Notes under the pieces: model-generated
What the model was told of the DNA's origin: nothing
The model's input: the letters and a program-made list of their open reading frames with translations, nothing else
The model's database searches: none
Program-made: the position numbers and the translations under genes
In this document: positions 7,722 through 15,660 of the stretch, in pieces
Numbering within the stretch: the stretch's first letter is position 1
Layout of the letters: each line of letters opens with the position of its first letter
Assembly: GCA_035763745.1 (NCBI GenBank)
Contig: DASUAO010000018.1
Span: forward strand, 1 to 64,000
Reading direction: 5' to 3'
Source: DASUAO01 sp035763745
GTDB taxonomy: Bacteria; Actinomycetota; Acidimicrobiia; IMCC26256; PALSA-555
DNA length: 64,000 nt

Positions 7722-8720
7722 CTAGTCCTGCACGCGATCAGCGATCGCGTCCCCGAGGTCACTCGTCGTCCCGACGAGGTCGTCGCACCCAGCGAGGGCC
7801 TCTCGTACTCGCACGGCCGCGGCATCCTCCCCGAGGAACTCCAACATCATCGCGGCCGAGATGATCGCCGCGCGCGGATCAGCGGTTCCGGTCCCCGCGA
7901 TGTCGGGCGCGGAGCCGTGGACCGGCTCGAACAACGACGGTCCGGTCCGATCCGGGTTGAGGTTGCCGGAGGCCGCACGGCCGATCCCGCCGGCGACGGC
8001 ACCCCCCAGGTCGGTGAGGATGTCGCCGAAGAGGTTGTCGGTCACGATCACGTCGTAGCGGGCCGGATCCTGCACGAAGTAGATGCACGCCGCGTCGACG
8101 TGGTTGTAGGCGGTCTCGATCTCGGGGTGGTCGGCGGCGACCTCGCGGAACGCGCGCTCCCACAGGTCGCCGGCGAACGTGAGCACGTTCGTCTTGTGGA
8201 CGAGGGTGACGTGGGATCGGGAGCGCCTCTCGGCGAGCTCGAACGCGAACCGGATGCACCGCTCCACACCACGACGGGTGTTGACCGAGCCCTGGGTGGC
8301 GACCTCGTGGGCCGTGCCCTTCCGGAGGAATCCACCTTCTCCGGCGTAGGTGCCCTCGGTGTTCTCCCGCACGACCACCATGTCGACACCGTCGTTGAGG
8401 GCGCTCGGACCGGCCACGAACGGACGGACGTTCGCGTACAGGTCGAGCTCGAAGCGCAGTCGCAGCAGCAGGCCGCGTTCGATCACTCCCGGCGGGACGT
8501 CGGGGGTGCCGACCGCACCCAGCAGGATCGCATCGCACTTCCGCAACGCCTCGAGGTCGGCGTCGGGAAGGATCTCCCCGTCACGGAGGTAGCGCGCGCC
8601 GCTGAGGTCGAACGACACGGGCGTGTACTTCACCCCGGCCGCGTCGATGACCTTGAGGGCTTCGGCAACGACCTCGGGACCGATCCCGTCGCCGCCGATG
8701 ATGCCGATGCGATGTCCCAC
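7722..8720 (-). CDS. leuB: 3-isopropylmalate dehydrogenase
   Basis: It oxidises and decarboxylates 3-isopropylmalate (and methylmalate in the citramalate route) with NAD. Signatures: IIGGDGIGPEVVAEAL at the N terminus, the substrate arginines in LLLRLRFELDLYANVRP, and the metal-binding run VTDNLFGDILTDLGGAVAGGIG. The 332 residues fit the actinobacterial LeuB group. The GTG start is 52 bases downstream of the leader terminator. First gene of the attenuated operon. Confidence 0.95.
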   Translation of the reverse strand: MGHRIGIIGGDGIGPEVVAEALKVIDAAGVKYTPVSFDLSGARYLRDGEILPDADLEALRKCDAILLGAVGTPDVPPGVIERGLLLRLRFELDLYANVRPFVAGPSALNDGVDMVVVRENTEGTYAGEGGFLRKGTAHEVATQGSVNTRRGVERCIRFAFELAERRSRSHVTLVHKTNVLTFAGDLWERAFREVAADHPEIETAYNHVDAACIYFVQDPARYDVIVTDNLFGDILTDLGGAVAGGIGRAASGNLNPDRTGPSLFEPVHGSAPDIAGTGTADPRAAIISAAMMLEFLGEDAAAVRVREALAGCDDLVGTTSDLGDAIADRVQD

Positions 8721-8772
8721 GAGTGCTGCTGGCTCCCTGTGCTGACGAGCGGGTGAAGAGGTCCGGACAACG

Positions 8773-8797
8773 AAAAACCGCCCACCGAAGTGGACGG
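8773..8797 (-). terminator. Attenuator terminator upstream of leuB
   Basis: An 8-bp stem (CCGTCCAC with GTGGGCGG on the minus strand, one G-U pair), a TTCG-type tetraloop and five Ts: a textbook intrinsic terminator. It lies between a short Ile/Val-rich open frame and leuB. A second stem (CGCCGG/CCGGCG, 8809-8824) directly follows the leader stop and could act as the pause or competing structure. Confidence 0.85.
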
Positions 8798-8828
8798 TCG
8801 AGGGCGAACGCCGGTGTCCCGGCGCCCG

Positions 8829-8861
8829 CTACGAAATGACGACGATGGTGGGGTGCGTCAT
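8829..8861 (-). CDS. Ile/Val leader peptide of the leuB-ilvE-cimA operon
   Basis: A ten-residue peptide, MTHPTIVVIS. Five of ten residues are Thr, Ile or Val, including the run ATC GTC GTC ATT with an ATT codon that is rare at this GC content. The stop is followed by a pause-type hairpin and then the terminator 32 bases on. This is the layout of ribosome-mediated attenuation: stalling on Ile or Val codons would prevent terminator formation. The sequence before the ATG (TGGGCGGACC) closely matches that before the leuA leader. Confidence 0.8.
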   Translation of the reverse strand: MTHPTIVVIS

Positions 8862-8870
8862 GGTCCGCCC

Positions 8871-8899
8871 AGTGTCGCAGGCCGCGTGGGCACGGTCAA
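8871..8899 (-). promoter_or_regulatory. Promoter of the leuB leader
   Basis: TTGACC (8894-8899) and GACACT (8871-8876) are 17 bases apart on the minus strand, directly before the leader peptide. The -35 is strong, the -10 weak. The predicted transcript start would leave only a few bases before the leader ATG. Confidence 0.55.
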
Positions 8900-8952
8900 A
8901 CCCCGGGCTCGGCTCGGGGCGCGCGGGCCGCGCTCCGGCCCCGACACGGCGC

Positions 8953-9798
8953 TCAGCCCACCGCGATGAGCGCGACCGCGGCGACCGCCACCCCCACCCC
9001 GACCAGCTGGTGCGGCGCGAGGCGCTCACCGAGGAACACCTGGGCGAGGGCGATGGTGCTCGCCGGGTACAGCGACGTGATGACGGCGACGAGCGCCAGG
9101 AGGCCGCTCCGGTTGGCGATCAGGAAGCAGGCGTTCGCGATCATGTCGAACAGGCCGGTCCCGAGCGAGAGCCGGCGCGCGCCCCGGACGGGCACCACCG
9201 CCTGGCCGATCGCCACCGCGGCGGCTGCCGCGAGGAGGAGCGTCACCGAGCGCGACGCGACGAGCGGCCAGAGCCCGGCATCGTCACCCGTCCGGTCGAG
9301 CAGCACGAAGAACACCCCGAACCCGCCACCCGCGCCGAGCGCGAGGACCAGCGCGTGGCGCCGGCTCCCCAACACGACCTCGCGCGTGCCCGGCGCTTCG
9401 ACGGCGAGCAGCGCGACCGCTCCGATCGCGAGCCCCACGCCCGTGAGCGCGAGCACGCTCGGTCGCTCTCCCATGATCAGGCCGGCGGCAACCGGGACCA
9501 CGGCGCCGGTCACGGCCGCGACCGGCGCGACGACGCTCATCACGCCCGTCGCGAGGCCCCGGTAGAAGAGCGCGACGCCGACACCTCCGGCGATCCCACC
9601 CGCCGCCCCCCACGCGAGGTCGGCGCTCGTCGGTGCGGCGTCGAACCAGGGGGCGACGACGAGCAGGAGGACCACCCCGGCGAGCGAGGAGGTCGCGACC
9701 ACGGGCAGGGCGCTCTTGGTCCGCGTGGTGGCGATCGCCCCGAGGAAGTCACCCGCGCCGTACGAGAGGGCAGCGGCGAGCGCCAGGCCGAAGATCAT
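8953..9798 (-). CDS. EamA/DMT-family membrane transporter
   Basis: A 281-residue hydrophobic protein with about ten membrane helices in two EamA halves (residues about 1-135 and 145-281); the second ends in the typical SLYPASTIALAQVFLGERLAPHQLVGVGVAVAAVALIA. Such proteins export amino acids or other metabolites. Placement between leuB and leuC suggests amino-acid efflux, but this is inference only. It is divergent from greA. Confidence 0.85.
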   Translation of the reverse strand: MIFGLALAAALSYGAGDFLGAIATTRTKSALPVVATSSLAGVVLLLVVAPWFDAAPTSADLAWGAAGGIAGGVGVALFYRGLATGVMSVVAPVAAVTGAVVPVAAGLIMGERPSVLALTGVGLAIGAVALLAVEAPGTREVVLGSRRHALVLALGAGGGFGVFFVLLDRTGDDAGLWPLVASRSVTLLLAAAAAVAIGQAVVPVRGARRLSLGTGLFDMIANACFLIANRSGLLALVAVITSLYPASTIALAQVFLGERLAPHQLVGVGVAVAAVALIAVG

Positions 9799-9866
9799 CG
9801 GCGTCTTCCTAGTCGGTCGCCCGCGTCCGGGCTGCGCCGAGAGCCGGCAGCACCCGATCCCGTCGG

Positions 9867-9872
9867 TACCAT
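9867..9872 (+). promoter_or_regulatory. Leaderless-type -10 box for greA
   Basis: TACCAT ends 6 bases before the greA ATG, fitting TANNNT with transcription starting at the start codon. There is no purine-rich ribosome site. Confidence 0.55.
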
Positions 9873-9878
9873 GAGGCG

Positions 9879-10352
9879 ATGGACGAGGTGCACCTTTCCG
9901 CGGATGCTCACCAACGACTCAGTGAGGAGCTCGAGCACCGCTCCGGCCCTCGTCGGCGTGAGATCTCGGAGTGGATCGAGCGCGCACGGGAGCACGGCGA
10001 CATCCGGGAGAACGCCGACTTCGACGCGGCCAAGAACGAGCAAGGCCACAACGAGGGTCGCATCCGTCACCTGCAGCAGATGCTCCGGACCGCCGTCATC
10101 GTCGAGTCGTCGTCGGCCGACATCGTCGCGCCCGGGAAGATCGTCGAGATCCGGATGGACGACGACGACGAGACGATGCAGTACCTCGTCGGCTCGATCG
10201 AGGAACGCCACGACGTCTACGACGTGATCTCCGCCTCGTCGCCGCTCGGCAAGGTGCTCGTCGGGCACGGACCCGGCGATGTCGTCGAGTTCGAGGGCCC
10301 GAAGAAGACCTTCTCGGTGGAAATCGTGGGCGTCCGCGACGTCGACGACTGA
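9879..10352 (+). CDS. greA: Transcription elongation factor GreA
   Basis: It reactivates backtracked RNA polymerase by stimulating transcript cleavage. The 157 residues comprise the N-terminal coiled coil (residues 1-75) with the acidic tip DIRENADFDAAKNEQ and the C-terminal FKBP-like domain containing SPLGKVLVGHGPGDVVEF. Normal length. The start lacks a ribosome site and has a TANNNT box 6 bases upstream. leuC follows after 68 bases. Confidence 0.95.
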   Translation: MDEVHLSADAHQRLSEELEHRSGPRRREISEWIERAREHGDIRENADFDAAKNEQGHNEGRIRHLQQMLRTAVIVESSSADIVAPGKIVEIRMDDDDETMQYLVGSIEERHDVYDVISASSPLGKVLVGHGPGDVVEFEGPKKTFSVEIVGVRDVDD

Positions 10353-10420
10353 CCGGCCGCTCAGCCGCGGCGCCCGACGCCGAGCGCCCCCGTGTCGGAT
10401 GCCCGTGTCAGACTCGTCGG

Positions 10421-11818
10421 GTGCAGACACTCTCCGACAAGGTCTGGGAACGCCACGTGGTGCGACGCACCGACGGCGAGCCCGACCTCCTCTACATCGA
10501 TCTCCACCTCGTCCACGAGGTGACGTCGCCGCAGGCCTTCGACGGCCTGCGACTCCACGGGCGCGGGGTGCGTCGTCCCGACCTCACCGTCGCCACGATG
10601 GACCACAACGTGCCGACGACCGCGATCGACCAGCCGATCGCCGATCCGGTCTCGGCCGAGCAGATGGAAGCGCTCTCCCGGAACTGCGACGAGTACGGCA
10701 TCCGGCTCGCACGCATGGGTGAGCCCGGACAGGGCATCGTCCACGTGATCGGGCCCGAGCAGGGGCTCACGCTCCCGGGGATGACGATCGTCTGCGGCGA
10801 CAGCCACACGTCCACCCACGGCGCGTTCGGAGCGCTCGCGTTCGGGATCGGCACGAGCGAGGTCGAGCACGTGCTCGCGACCCAGACGCTGCCCCAGGCC
10901 CGACCGGCCACGATGGCCGTCACCGTCCAGGGCGATCTCGGTGCCGGGGTCACGGCGAAGGACGTCGTGCTCACGATCATCGCCCGCATCGGCACCGGCG
11001 GCGGGATCGGCTCGATCATCGAGTACCGCGGTTCGGCGATCCGCGCCCTCTCGATGGAAGGGCGGATGACGGTGTGCAACATGTCGATCGAGGCGGGCGC
11101 CCGGGCCGGGATGATCGCCCCCGACGACACGACGTTCGCCTACCTCGAGGGACGGCCCTTCGCCCCGGCCGGCAAGGCCTGGGAGGCCGCGCTCGACGAC
11201 TGGCGCTCGCTCGCCTCCGACGACGGCGTGGGCTTCGCGACCGAGGTCGAGATCGACGCCGCATCGATCCGGCCCTCGGTGAGCTGGGGCACGAACCCGG
11301 CCCAGACCATCACCATCGACGACGTGGTCCCGGACCCGTCGTCGTTCCCCGACCCGAGTCAGCGCGAGTCGGCCGTGCACGCGCTCCGCTACATGGGCCT
11401 GAAGGCGGGCACGCCGATGCGCGAGATCCCCGTCGACACCGTGTTCATCGGCTCGTGCACGAACGGTCGCATCGAGGACCTGCGCGCCGCGGCCGACGTC
11501 GCGCGTGGCCGCCGCACGCGCGACGGGATGCGCGCGCTCGTGGTCCCCGGCTCCATGAAGGTGAAGGCGCAGGCCGAAGCCGAAGGTCTCGACCGGATCT
11601 TCCTCGACGCCGGCTTCGAGTGGCGTGAGGCCGGGTGCTCCATGTGCCTGGCGATGAACCCCGACAAGCTCGAGGCCGAGGAGCGCTGCGCGTCGACGTC
11701 GAACCGCAACTTCGAGGGCCGTCAGGGCAAGGGCGGCCGCACCCACCTCGTCTCCCCCGCCGTCGCCGCCGCCACGGCCATCGCCGGCACCTTCGCGACC
11801 CCGGAGGACCTCACGTGA
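10421..11818 (+). CDS. leuC: 3-isopropylmalate dehydratase large subunit
   Basis: With LeuD it isomerises 2- to 3-isopropylmalate; the same enzyme handles citramalate in the CimA route. The 465 residues include the aconitase-fold motifs TIVCGDSHTSTHGAFGALAFGIGTSEVEHVL and the [4Fe-4S] ligands in FIGSCTNGRIEDL and AGCSMCLAMNPDKL. The GTG at 10421 gives the usual N terminus (TLSDKVWERHVV). It is separated from leuD by a 100-base spacer that carries a long palindrome. Confidence 0.97.
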   Translation: MQTLSDKVWERHVVRRTDGEPDLLYIDLHLVHEVTSPQAFDGLRLHGRGVRRPDLTVATMDHNVPTTAIDQPIADPVSAEQMEALSRNCDEYGIRLARMGEPGQGIVHVIGPEQGLTLPGMTIVCGDSHTSTHGAFGALAFGIGTSEVEHVLATQTLPQARPATMAVTVQGDLGAGVTAKDVVLTIIARIGTGGGIGSIIEYRGSAIRALSMEGRMTVCNMSIEAGARAGMIAPDDTTFAYLEGRPFAPAGKAWEAALDDWRSLASDDGVGFATEVEIDAASIRPSVSWGTNPAQTITIDDVVPDPSSFPDPSQRESAVHALRYMGLKAGTPMREIPVDTVFIGSCTNGRIEDLRAAADVARGRRTRDGMRALVVPGSMKVKAQAEAEGLDRIFLDAGFEWREAGCSMCLAMNPDKLEAEERCASTSNRNFEGRQGKGGRTHLVSPAVAAATAIAGTFATPEDLT

Positions 11819-11847
11819 TTCCGGCGACGCAGCGTGCCCCTTTCCCG

Positions 11848-11902
11848 TTCGAGCAAGTGACGCCCCGGTGCCACATCGAGTCCCCAGCGTCACTTGCTCG
11901 AA
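11848..11902. repeat. Palindromic element, family C (leuC-leuD spacer)
   Basis: TTCGAGCAAGTGACGC (11848-11863) and its exact reverse complement (11887-11902) are separated by 23 bases. A 16-bp perfect stem is far beyond chance. It fills most of the leuC-leuD spacer. Its end shares GTGACGC with family B elements elsewhere in the window. It could act as an mRNA hairpin between the two subunits as well as being a REP-like element. Confidence 0.85.
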
Positions 11903-11918
11903 GTAGGGCCGGGCACTG

Positions 11919-12527
11919 ATGGAGCCCGTGAGCGAGATCGTGGGGCGGGCGGTGCCGTTGAACCGGTCCGACGTCGACACCGACCAGATCATCCCGAGCG
12001 ACTGGCTCAAGCGGGTCGAGCGCACCGGGTTCGGTGAAGGCCTCTTCTCGGAGTGGCGCGAGAGCAGCGACTTCGTGCTCAACCGCCCCGAGTACCAGGG
12101 CGACGACGTGCGGGTGCTCGTGGCCGGCCCCAACTTCGGCACCGGCTCGTCACGCGAGCACGCACCCTGGGCGCTCGAGGACTACGGCTTCGAGGCGATC
12201 ATCTCGCCCCGCTTCGCCGACATCTTCCGCAACAACTGCCTGAAGATCGGGCTCGTACCCGTCGAGCTCCCCCAAGAGGTCGTCGACCGCATCATGACCG
12301 CCCTCGATGACGATGCGTCGCTGGAGATCGTGGTCGACGTCGTCGACCGGCGCGTCGCCGTCCCCGCGCTCGACATCGACGAGCCGTTCGCGCTCGACGA
12401 CTTCCACCACTACCGCCTGGTGCAGGGCCTCGACGACATCGGCATCACCCTCGGCCACGAGGCCGACATCACCGCGTACGAGCAGACCCGCGCCGCGTGG
12501 CTCCCGAGCACGACGCCACGCGCCTGA
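11919..12527 (+). CDS. leuD: 3-isopropylmalate dehydratase small subunit
   Basis: A 202-residue swivel-domain partner of LeuC. Signatures: LNRSDVDTDQIIPSDWLKR at the N terminus, the GPNFGTGSSREHAPWAL motif and RFADIFRNNCLKIGL. Normal length. It follows leuC on the same strand. Its 3' end overlaps an antisense GNAT-like remnant. Confidence 0.97.
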   Translation: MEPVSEIVGRAVPLNRSDVDTDQIIPSDWLKRVERTGFGEGLFSEWRESSDFVLNRPEYQGDDVRVLVAGPNFGTGSSREHAPWALEDYGFEAIISPRFADIFRNNCLKIGLVPVELPQEVVDRIMTALDDDASLEIVVDVVDRRVAVPALDIDEPFALDDFHHYRLVQGLDDIGITLGHEADITAYEQTRAAWLPSTTPRA

Positions 12528-12720
12528 CCACGGGCGAGGCGCGCCTGGAGCGCTTCTCCATGAGCCAGGAGTCGCGCTTCTCGTCATCGACGGTCTCGTG
12601 GGCGGGAATCACGCGAACCTTCTCGAACCCGGCGTTCTCGTAGGCGCGCACCGCTCGCTCGTTCTCGACGATCGGCCCGAACGAGAAGGGCCCCGAGTGG
12701 AAGAACGGCGCACCGCTCAC
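12469..12720 (-). pseudogene. GNAT acetyltransferase C-terminal remnant
   Basis: The frame contains IVENERAVRAYENAGFEKVR followed by VIPAHETVDDEKRDSWLMEK. This is the C-terminal acetyl-CoA-binding part of aminoglycoside 6'-N-acetyltransferase-like GNAT proteins; the N-terminal two thirds are missing. It begins with a GTG that overlaps the methyltransferase stop (GTGA) and runs antisense into leuD by 59 bases. It is best read as a truncated, probably non-functional gene that may still be translated by coupling. Confidence 0.5.
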
Positions 12721-13364
12721 GACGCCGGTTTGACCCCCGCGAGCAACGCGATCTCACGCCACTTGTAGTGGCAGTCGACCTGCGTGAACCCCAGGTCGCG
12801 CAGCCACGCGAGCTGGGTCTCGACCGGCGCGAGCTTGTTCGACGGGTCGTCCTGCTCGATCGTCTGCCCGATGGACCTCAAGAACGCCTCGTGGAGCTCC
12901 GGGGTCGGTGACGCGACGTGCTCCAGGTTGCAGAACACGCCCCCCGGCGCGAGTCGGTCGAGCACCTCGCCATAGAGGGCTCGCTTGCGATCGTCGACCA
13001 CGTGGTGGATGGCGAACGCGGAGACGATCGCGTCGAAGGTCCCCCACTCGTCGGGCAGCGAGTCGTCCAGGTCGTGCTCGACGACGGTGACGGTCGACGA
13101 GCCCGCGAACTTCGCTCGCGCGCGCTCGAGCATCGCCGGAGAGAAGTCGCACGCGATCGCCTCGACCGCCGGGAACGCCTCGACGACCCGTCCGACGGCC
13201 TTGCCGTCGCCGCACCCCAGGTCGAGGACGCGCCCCACCGTTGGAGGCACGTGCTCCACCAGGTGGTCGTAGGCGAGCTCACGCCACGGGAACTCGCTCC
13301 GCCGGTCCAGGTAGTCCTGGACGTGGTCGCTCTCGACCCAGAGGTTCACCGTTGCATCGCTCAC
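12717..13364 (-). CDS. Class I SAM-dependent methyltransferase
   Basis: The 215-residue Rossmann methyltransferase has motif I VLDLGCGDGKAVGRVVEAF, motif II around DFSPAMLERAR, and the post-I segment GTFDAIVSAFAIHHVVDDRKR typical of the methyltransferase 11/25 group (small-molecule O- or N-methylation). Its GTG overlaps the leuA stop by four bases (GTGA), so it is translationally coupled to leuA although no leucine-pathway function is known to me. Substrate unknown. Confidence 0.85.
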   Translation of the reverse strand: MSDATVNLWVESDHVQDYLDRRSEFPWRELAYDHLVEHVPPTVGRVLDLGCGDGKAVGRVVEAFPAVEAIACDFSPAMLERARAKFAGSSTVTVVEHDLDDSLPDEWGTFDAIVSAFAIHHVVDDRKRALYGEVLDRLAPGGVFCNLEHVASPTPELHEAFLRSIGQTIEQDDPSNKLAPVETQLAWLRDLGFTQVDCHYKWREIALLAGVKPAS

Positions 13365-14905
13365 GGCCCCACCACCTGCTCCCGGGTCTCGGCCCGGTCG
13401 CGCAGCCGGACGATCTTGTTCACCGCGTTGAGGTACGCGCGGGCCGACGCCTCCACGACGTCGGTCGACACCCCGCGGCCCGACGCCTTGTAGCCCCCGG
13501 ACTCGAGGAACGCGACGACGTCGCCGAGCGCGTCACGCCCTCCGGTCACCGACGAGACCTTGAAGTCGAGCAACGTGCCGGTGATGCCGGTGGCGTTCGC
13601 GATCGCTGTGATCGCGGCATCGATCATGCCGTTGCCCTCGGCCTCACCAGTCGCCTGGCCGTCGCCGTCGCGGAGCGCGACCCGCGCGGTGGGCGTCTGC
13701 ACGGTCCCGCCGACCAGCTCGAGGCTCAGGAGATCGTAGCGGTGCACCGCGCCGGCACCGATCTCCTCGGCGACGATGGCCTCGAGGTCGGCTTCGGTGA
13801 TCTCCACCTTCCGGTCGGCCAGCTCCTTGAATCGCTTGAACGCCTGGTTCAGCGCGTCGCCCTGCACGTGCAGACCCATCTTCGCCAACGTGTCGGCGAA
13901 CGCGTGGCGACCCGAGTGCTTGCCCATCACGATCTGGGCCGCCTCCTGGCCGACGGTCGACGCGTCGATGATCTCGTACGTCTCGCGGTCCTCCAGCACC
14001 CCGTGCTGGTGGATACCGGCCTCGTGCGCGAAGGCGTTCCGACCGACGACCGCCTTGTTGTACTGGACCGGGTAGCCCGTGAGACGGGACACGAGCCGTG
14101 ACGTGCGCGACAGCTCCTCGGTGCGAACCCCCACCTCCACCGTGCCGAAGTAGTCCCCGCGGGTCTTGATGGCCATCACGATCTCCTCGAGCGCGGCGTT
14201 GCCGGCACGCTCACCCAGACCGTTGACCGCGCACTCGATCTGGCGGGCCCCGGCCGCGACCCCGGCCAGCGAGTTCGCGACCGCGAGCCCGAGATCGTTG
14301 TGGCAGTGCGTCGAGACGACGTAGTCGCCCTTCACCTGTTCGATCACGTACGCGATCAGCTTGCCGAACTCCTCGGGGACCCCGAACCCGACGGTGTCGG
14401 GGATGTTCAGGGTCGTCGCCCCGGCATCCACGGCAGCCTGGAGCGCCTTCACCATGAAGTCGGGATCCGACCGACTGCCGTCCTCCGGGGAGTACTCGAT
14501 GTCGTCGCAGTACGACTTGGCTCGCGCGACCCCGGCCGACACCTCGGCGAGCACCTGCTCCTCGCTCATCCGCAGCTTCTTCGCCATGTGGATCGGCGAC
14601 GTGGCGATGAACACATGGATGCGCGGCTTCTCGGCGTGACGCACCGCTTCCCACGCCCGGTCGACGTCCTTGAAGCCGGTGCGCGACAGCCCTGCGATCA
14701 CCGGCCCGTGCACGTGCTTCGCGATCGCCTCGACCGCCTCGAAGTCACCGTCGCTGGCGATCGGGAATCCGGCCTCGATCACGTCGACACCCAGGCGCGC
14801 GAGCTGCTCGGCGATCTCCAGCTTCTCGCCGACGTCGAGCGAGATGCCCGGGGACTGCTCGCCGTCGCGCAACGTGGTGTCGAAGATGCGTACCTGCTCG
14901 CTCAT
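13361..14905 (-). CDS. leuA: 2-isopropylmalate synthase
   Basis: It commits 2-oxoisovalerate and acetyl-CoA to leucine. The 514 residues hold the DRE-TIM motif IFDTTLRDGEQSPGISLDVGEKLEIA, the metal histidines in STHCHNDLGLAVANSLAG, NGLGERAGNAALEE, and the C-terminal leucine-binding regulatory domain. This is the long LeuA type. The ATG at 14905 follows the attenuator; longer frames run back through the leader. Feedback inhibition by leucine is expected in addition to the leader-based control seen upstream. Confidence 0.96.
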   Translation of the reverse strand: MSEQVRIFDTTLRDGEQSPGISLDVGEKLEIAEQLARLGVDVIEAGFPIASDGDFEAVEAIAKHVHGPVIAGLSRTGFKDVDRAWEAVRHAEKPRIHVFIATSPIHMAKKLRMSEEQVLAEVSAGVARAKSYCDDIEYSPEDGSRSDPDFMVKALQAAVDAGATTLNIPDTVGFGVPEEFGKLIAYVIEQVKGDYVVSTHCHNDLGLAVANSLAGVAAGARQIECAVNGLGERAGNAALEEIVMAIKTRGDYFGTVEVGVRTEELSRTSRLVSRLTGYPVQYNKAVVGRNAFAHEAGIHQHGVLEDRETYEIIDASTVGQEAAQIVMGKHSGRHAFADTLAKMGLHVQGDALNQAFKRFKELADRKVEITEADLEAIVAEEIGAGAVHRYDLLSLELVGGTVQTPTARVALRDGDGQATGEAEGNGMIDAAITAIANATGITGTLLDFKVSSVTGGRDALGDVVAFLESGGYKASGRGVSTDVVEASARAYLNAVNKIVRLRDRAETREQVVGP

Positions 14906-14957
14906 GGCTGCTCGCTCTCGTAGTCCTGGATGCTTCGAGTAGGGCGGTTCGGCAACG

Positions 14958-14990
14958 AAAAGCCTCCCCGGCCCGAGGGCACGAGGAGGC
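14958..14990 (-). terminator. Attenuator terminator upstream of leuA
   Basis: The outer stem GCCTCC/GGAGGC (14985-14990 with 14962-14967), an inner GCCC/GGGC stem and a TTTT tract (14958-14961) form an intrinsic terminator on the minus strand. It lies between the Leu-rich leader and leuA. A GC-rich hairpin at about 14995-15017 directly after the leader stop is the candidate pause or competing structure. Confidence 0.85.
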
Positions 14991-15019
14991 ATTCGCGAGC
15001 ACCGGTGGGGTGCCCGCGA

Positions 15020-15070
15020 CTACGTAAGAAGGAGGTTGGAGAAGACGGTGATGCGCGCTGCTTCCGACAT
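15020..15070 (-). CDS. leuL: leuA leader peptide with Leu-Leu-Leu
   Basis: A 16-residue peptide, MSEAARITVFSNLLLT. Three consecutive leucine codons near the stop are CTC CTT CTT; CTT is rare at this GC content, which sharpens sensitivity to leucyl-tRNA. The stop, a GC hairpin and an intrinsic terminator follow in order before leuA. Leu-run leaders before leuA are an established attenuation type in actinobacteria. Confidence 0.88.
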   Translation of the reverse strand: MSEAARITVFSNLLLT

Positions 15071-15079
15071 GGTCTGCCC

Positions 15080-15108
15080 ATGATGACGGTTCGCGCACGC
15101 ATTGGCAA
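15080..15108 (-). promoter_or_regulatory. Promoter of the leuA leader
   Basis: TTGCCA (15103-15108) and CATCAT (15080-15085) are 17 bases apart on the minus strand, immediately before the leader ATG. Matches are 5/6 and 4/6 to the primary-sigma consensus. Confidence 0.6.
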
Positions 15109-15141
15109 GTCGTGTGCGACGTGCCGCGCGAGACTCGGTGC

Positions 15142-15609
15142 ATGGCGAAGAGTTCATGGTTCCGGCGCGCCCTCGGCGCAGGCGTGCTCGCCGGCGCCGC
15201 GTACGCCGTGTGGCGCGCGATCGAGTCCAACCGTGCGGACGGCGACGCCGAGTGGGAGCCCCAACCGTTCCCGTTCCCACCCCAGCCACGCGCCGCGCCG
15301 CGCCGCGCGGGACCCGTCACGGCTCCGGTCTCGGCCCGGGTCGAACCGAGTGTCGGTGCGGCCGACACCACCCTCGCGCCGGAGCCGGTCGCCGCACCCG
15401 AGTCCGACGTCGCTCCGGCACCCGAACCCGGCGCCTGGATCGACGCCGTCGACGGTGCCTGCCCCGTCGCGCACCCGGTGAAGGTCGCGCGTGGGAGCAA
15501 GGTCTTCCACGTGCCCGGCGGCCAGATGTACGAGCGCACGACGGCCGAGCGCTGCTACCGCGACGCGGCAGCCGCTGAAGCCGACGGGCTCCGCCAGTCC
15601 AAGCGCTGA
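15142..15609 (+). CDS. Membrane-anchored sunset-domain protein
   Basis: The 155-residue protein has one N-terminal membrane helix (ALGAGVLAGAAYAVWRAI, residues 10-27), a Pro/Ala-rich linker of about 75 residues, and a C-terminal small domain with CPVAHPVKVARGSKVFHVPGGQMYERTTAERCYRDAAAAEADG. That last block (two Cys, HPVK, HVPGG, CY, A.A.GL/Y R) is the actinobacterial sunset domain, whose function I do not know. It is divergent from the leuA leader. Confidence 0.75.
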   Translation: MAKSSWFRRALGAGVLAGAAYAVWRAIESNRADGDAEWEPQPFPFPPQPRAAPRRAGPVTAPVSARVEPSVGAADTTLAPEPVAAPESDVAPAPEPGAWIDAVDGACPVAHPVKVARGSKVFHVPGGQMYERTTAERCYRDAAAAEADGLRQSKR

Positions 15610-15660
15610 CCCCCGACCCCGGATCCCCACCGCGGCGATGCCTCGATGCGGCGCCGCTCG

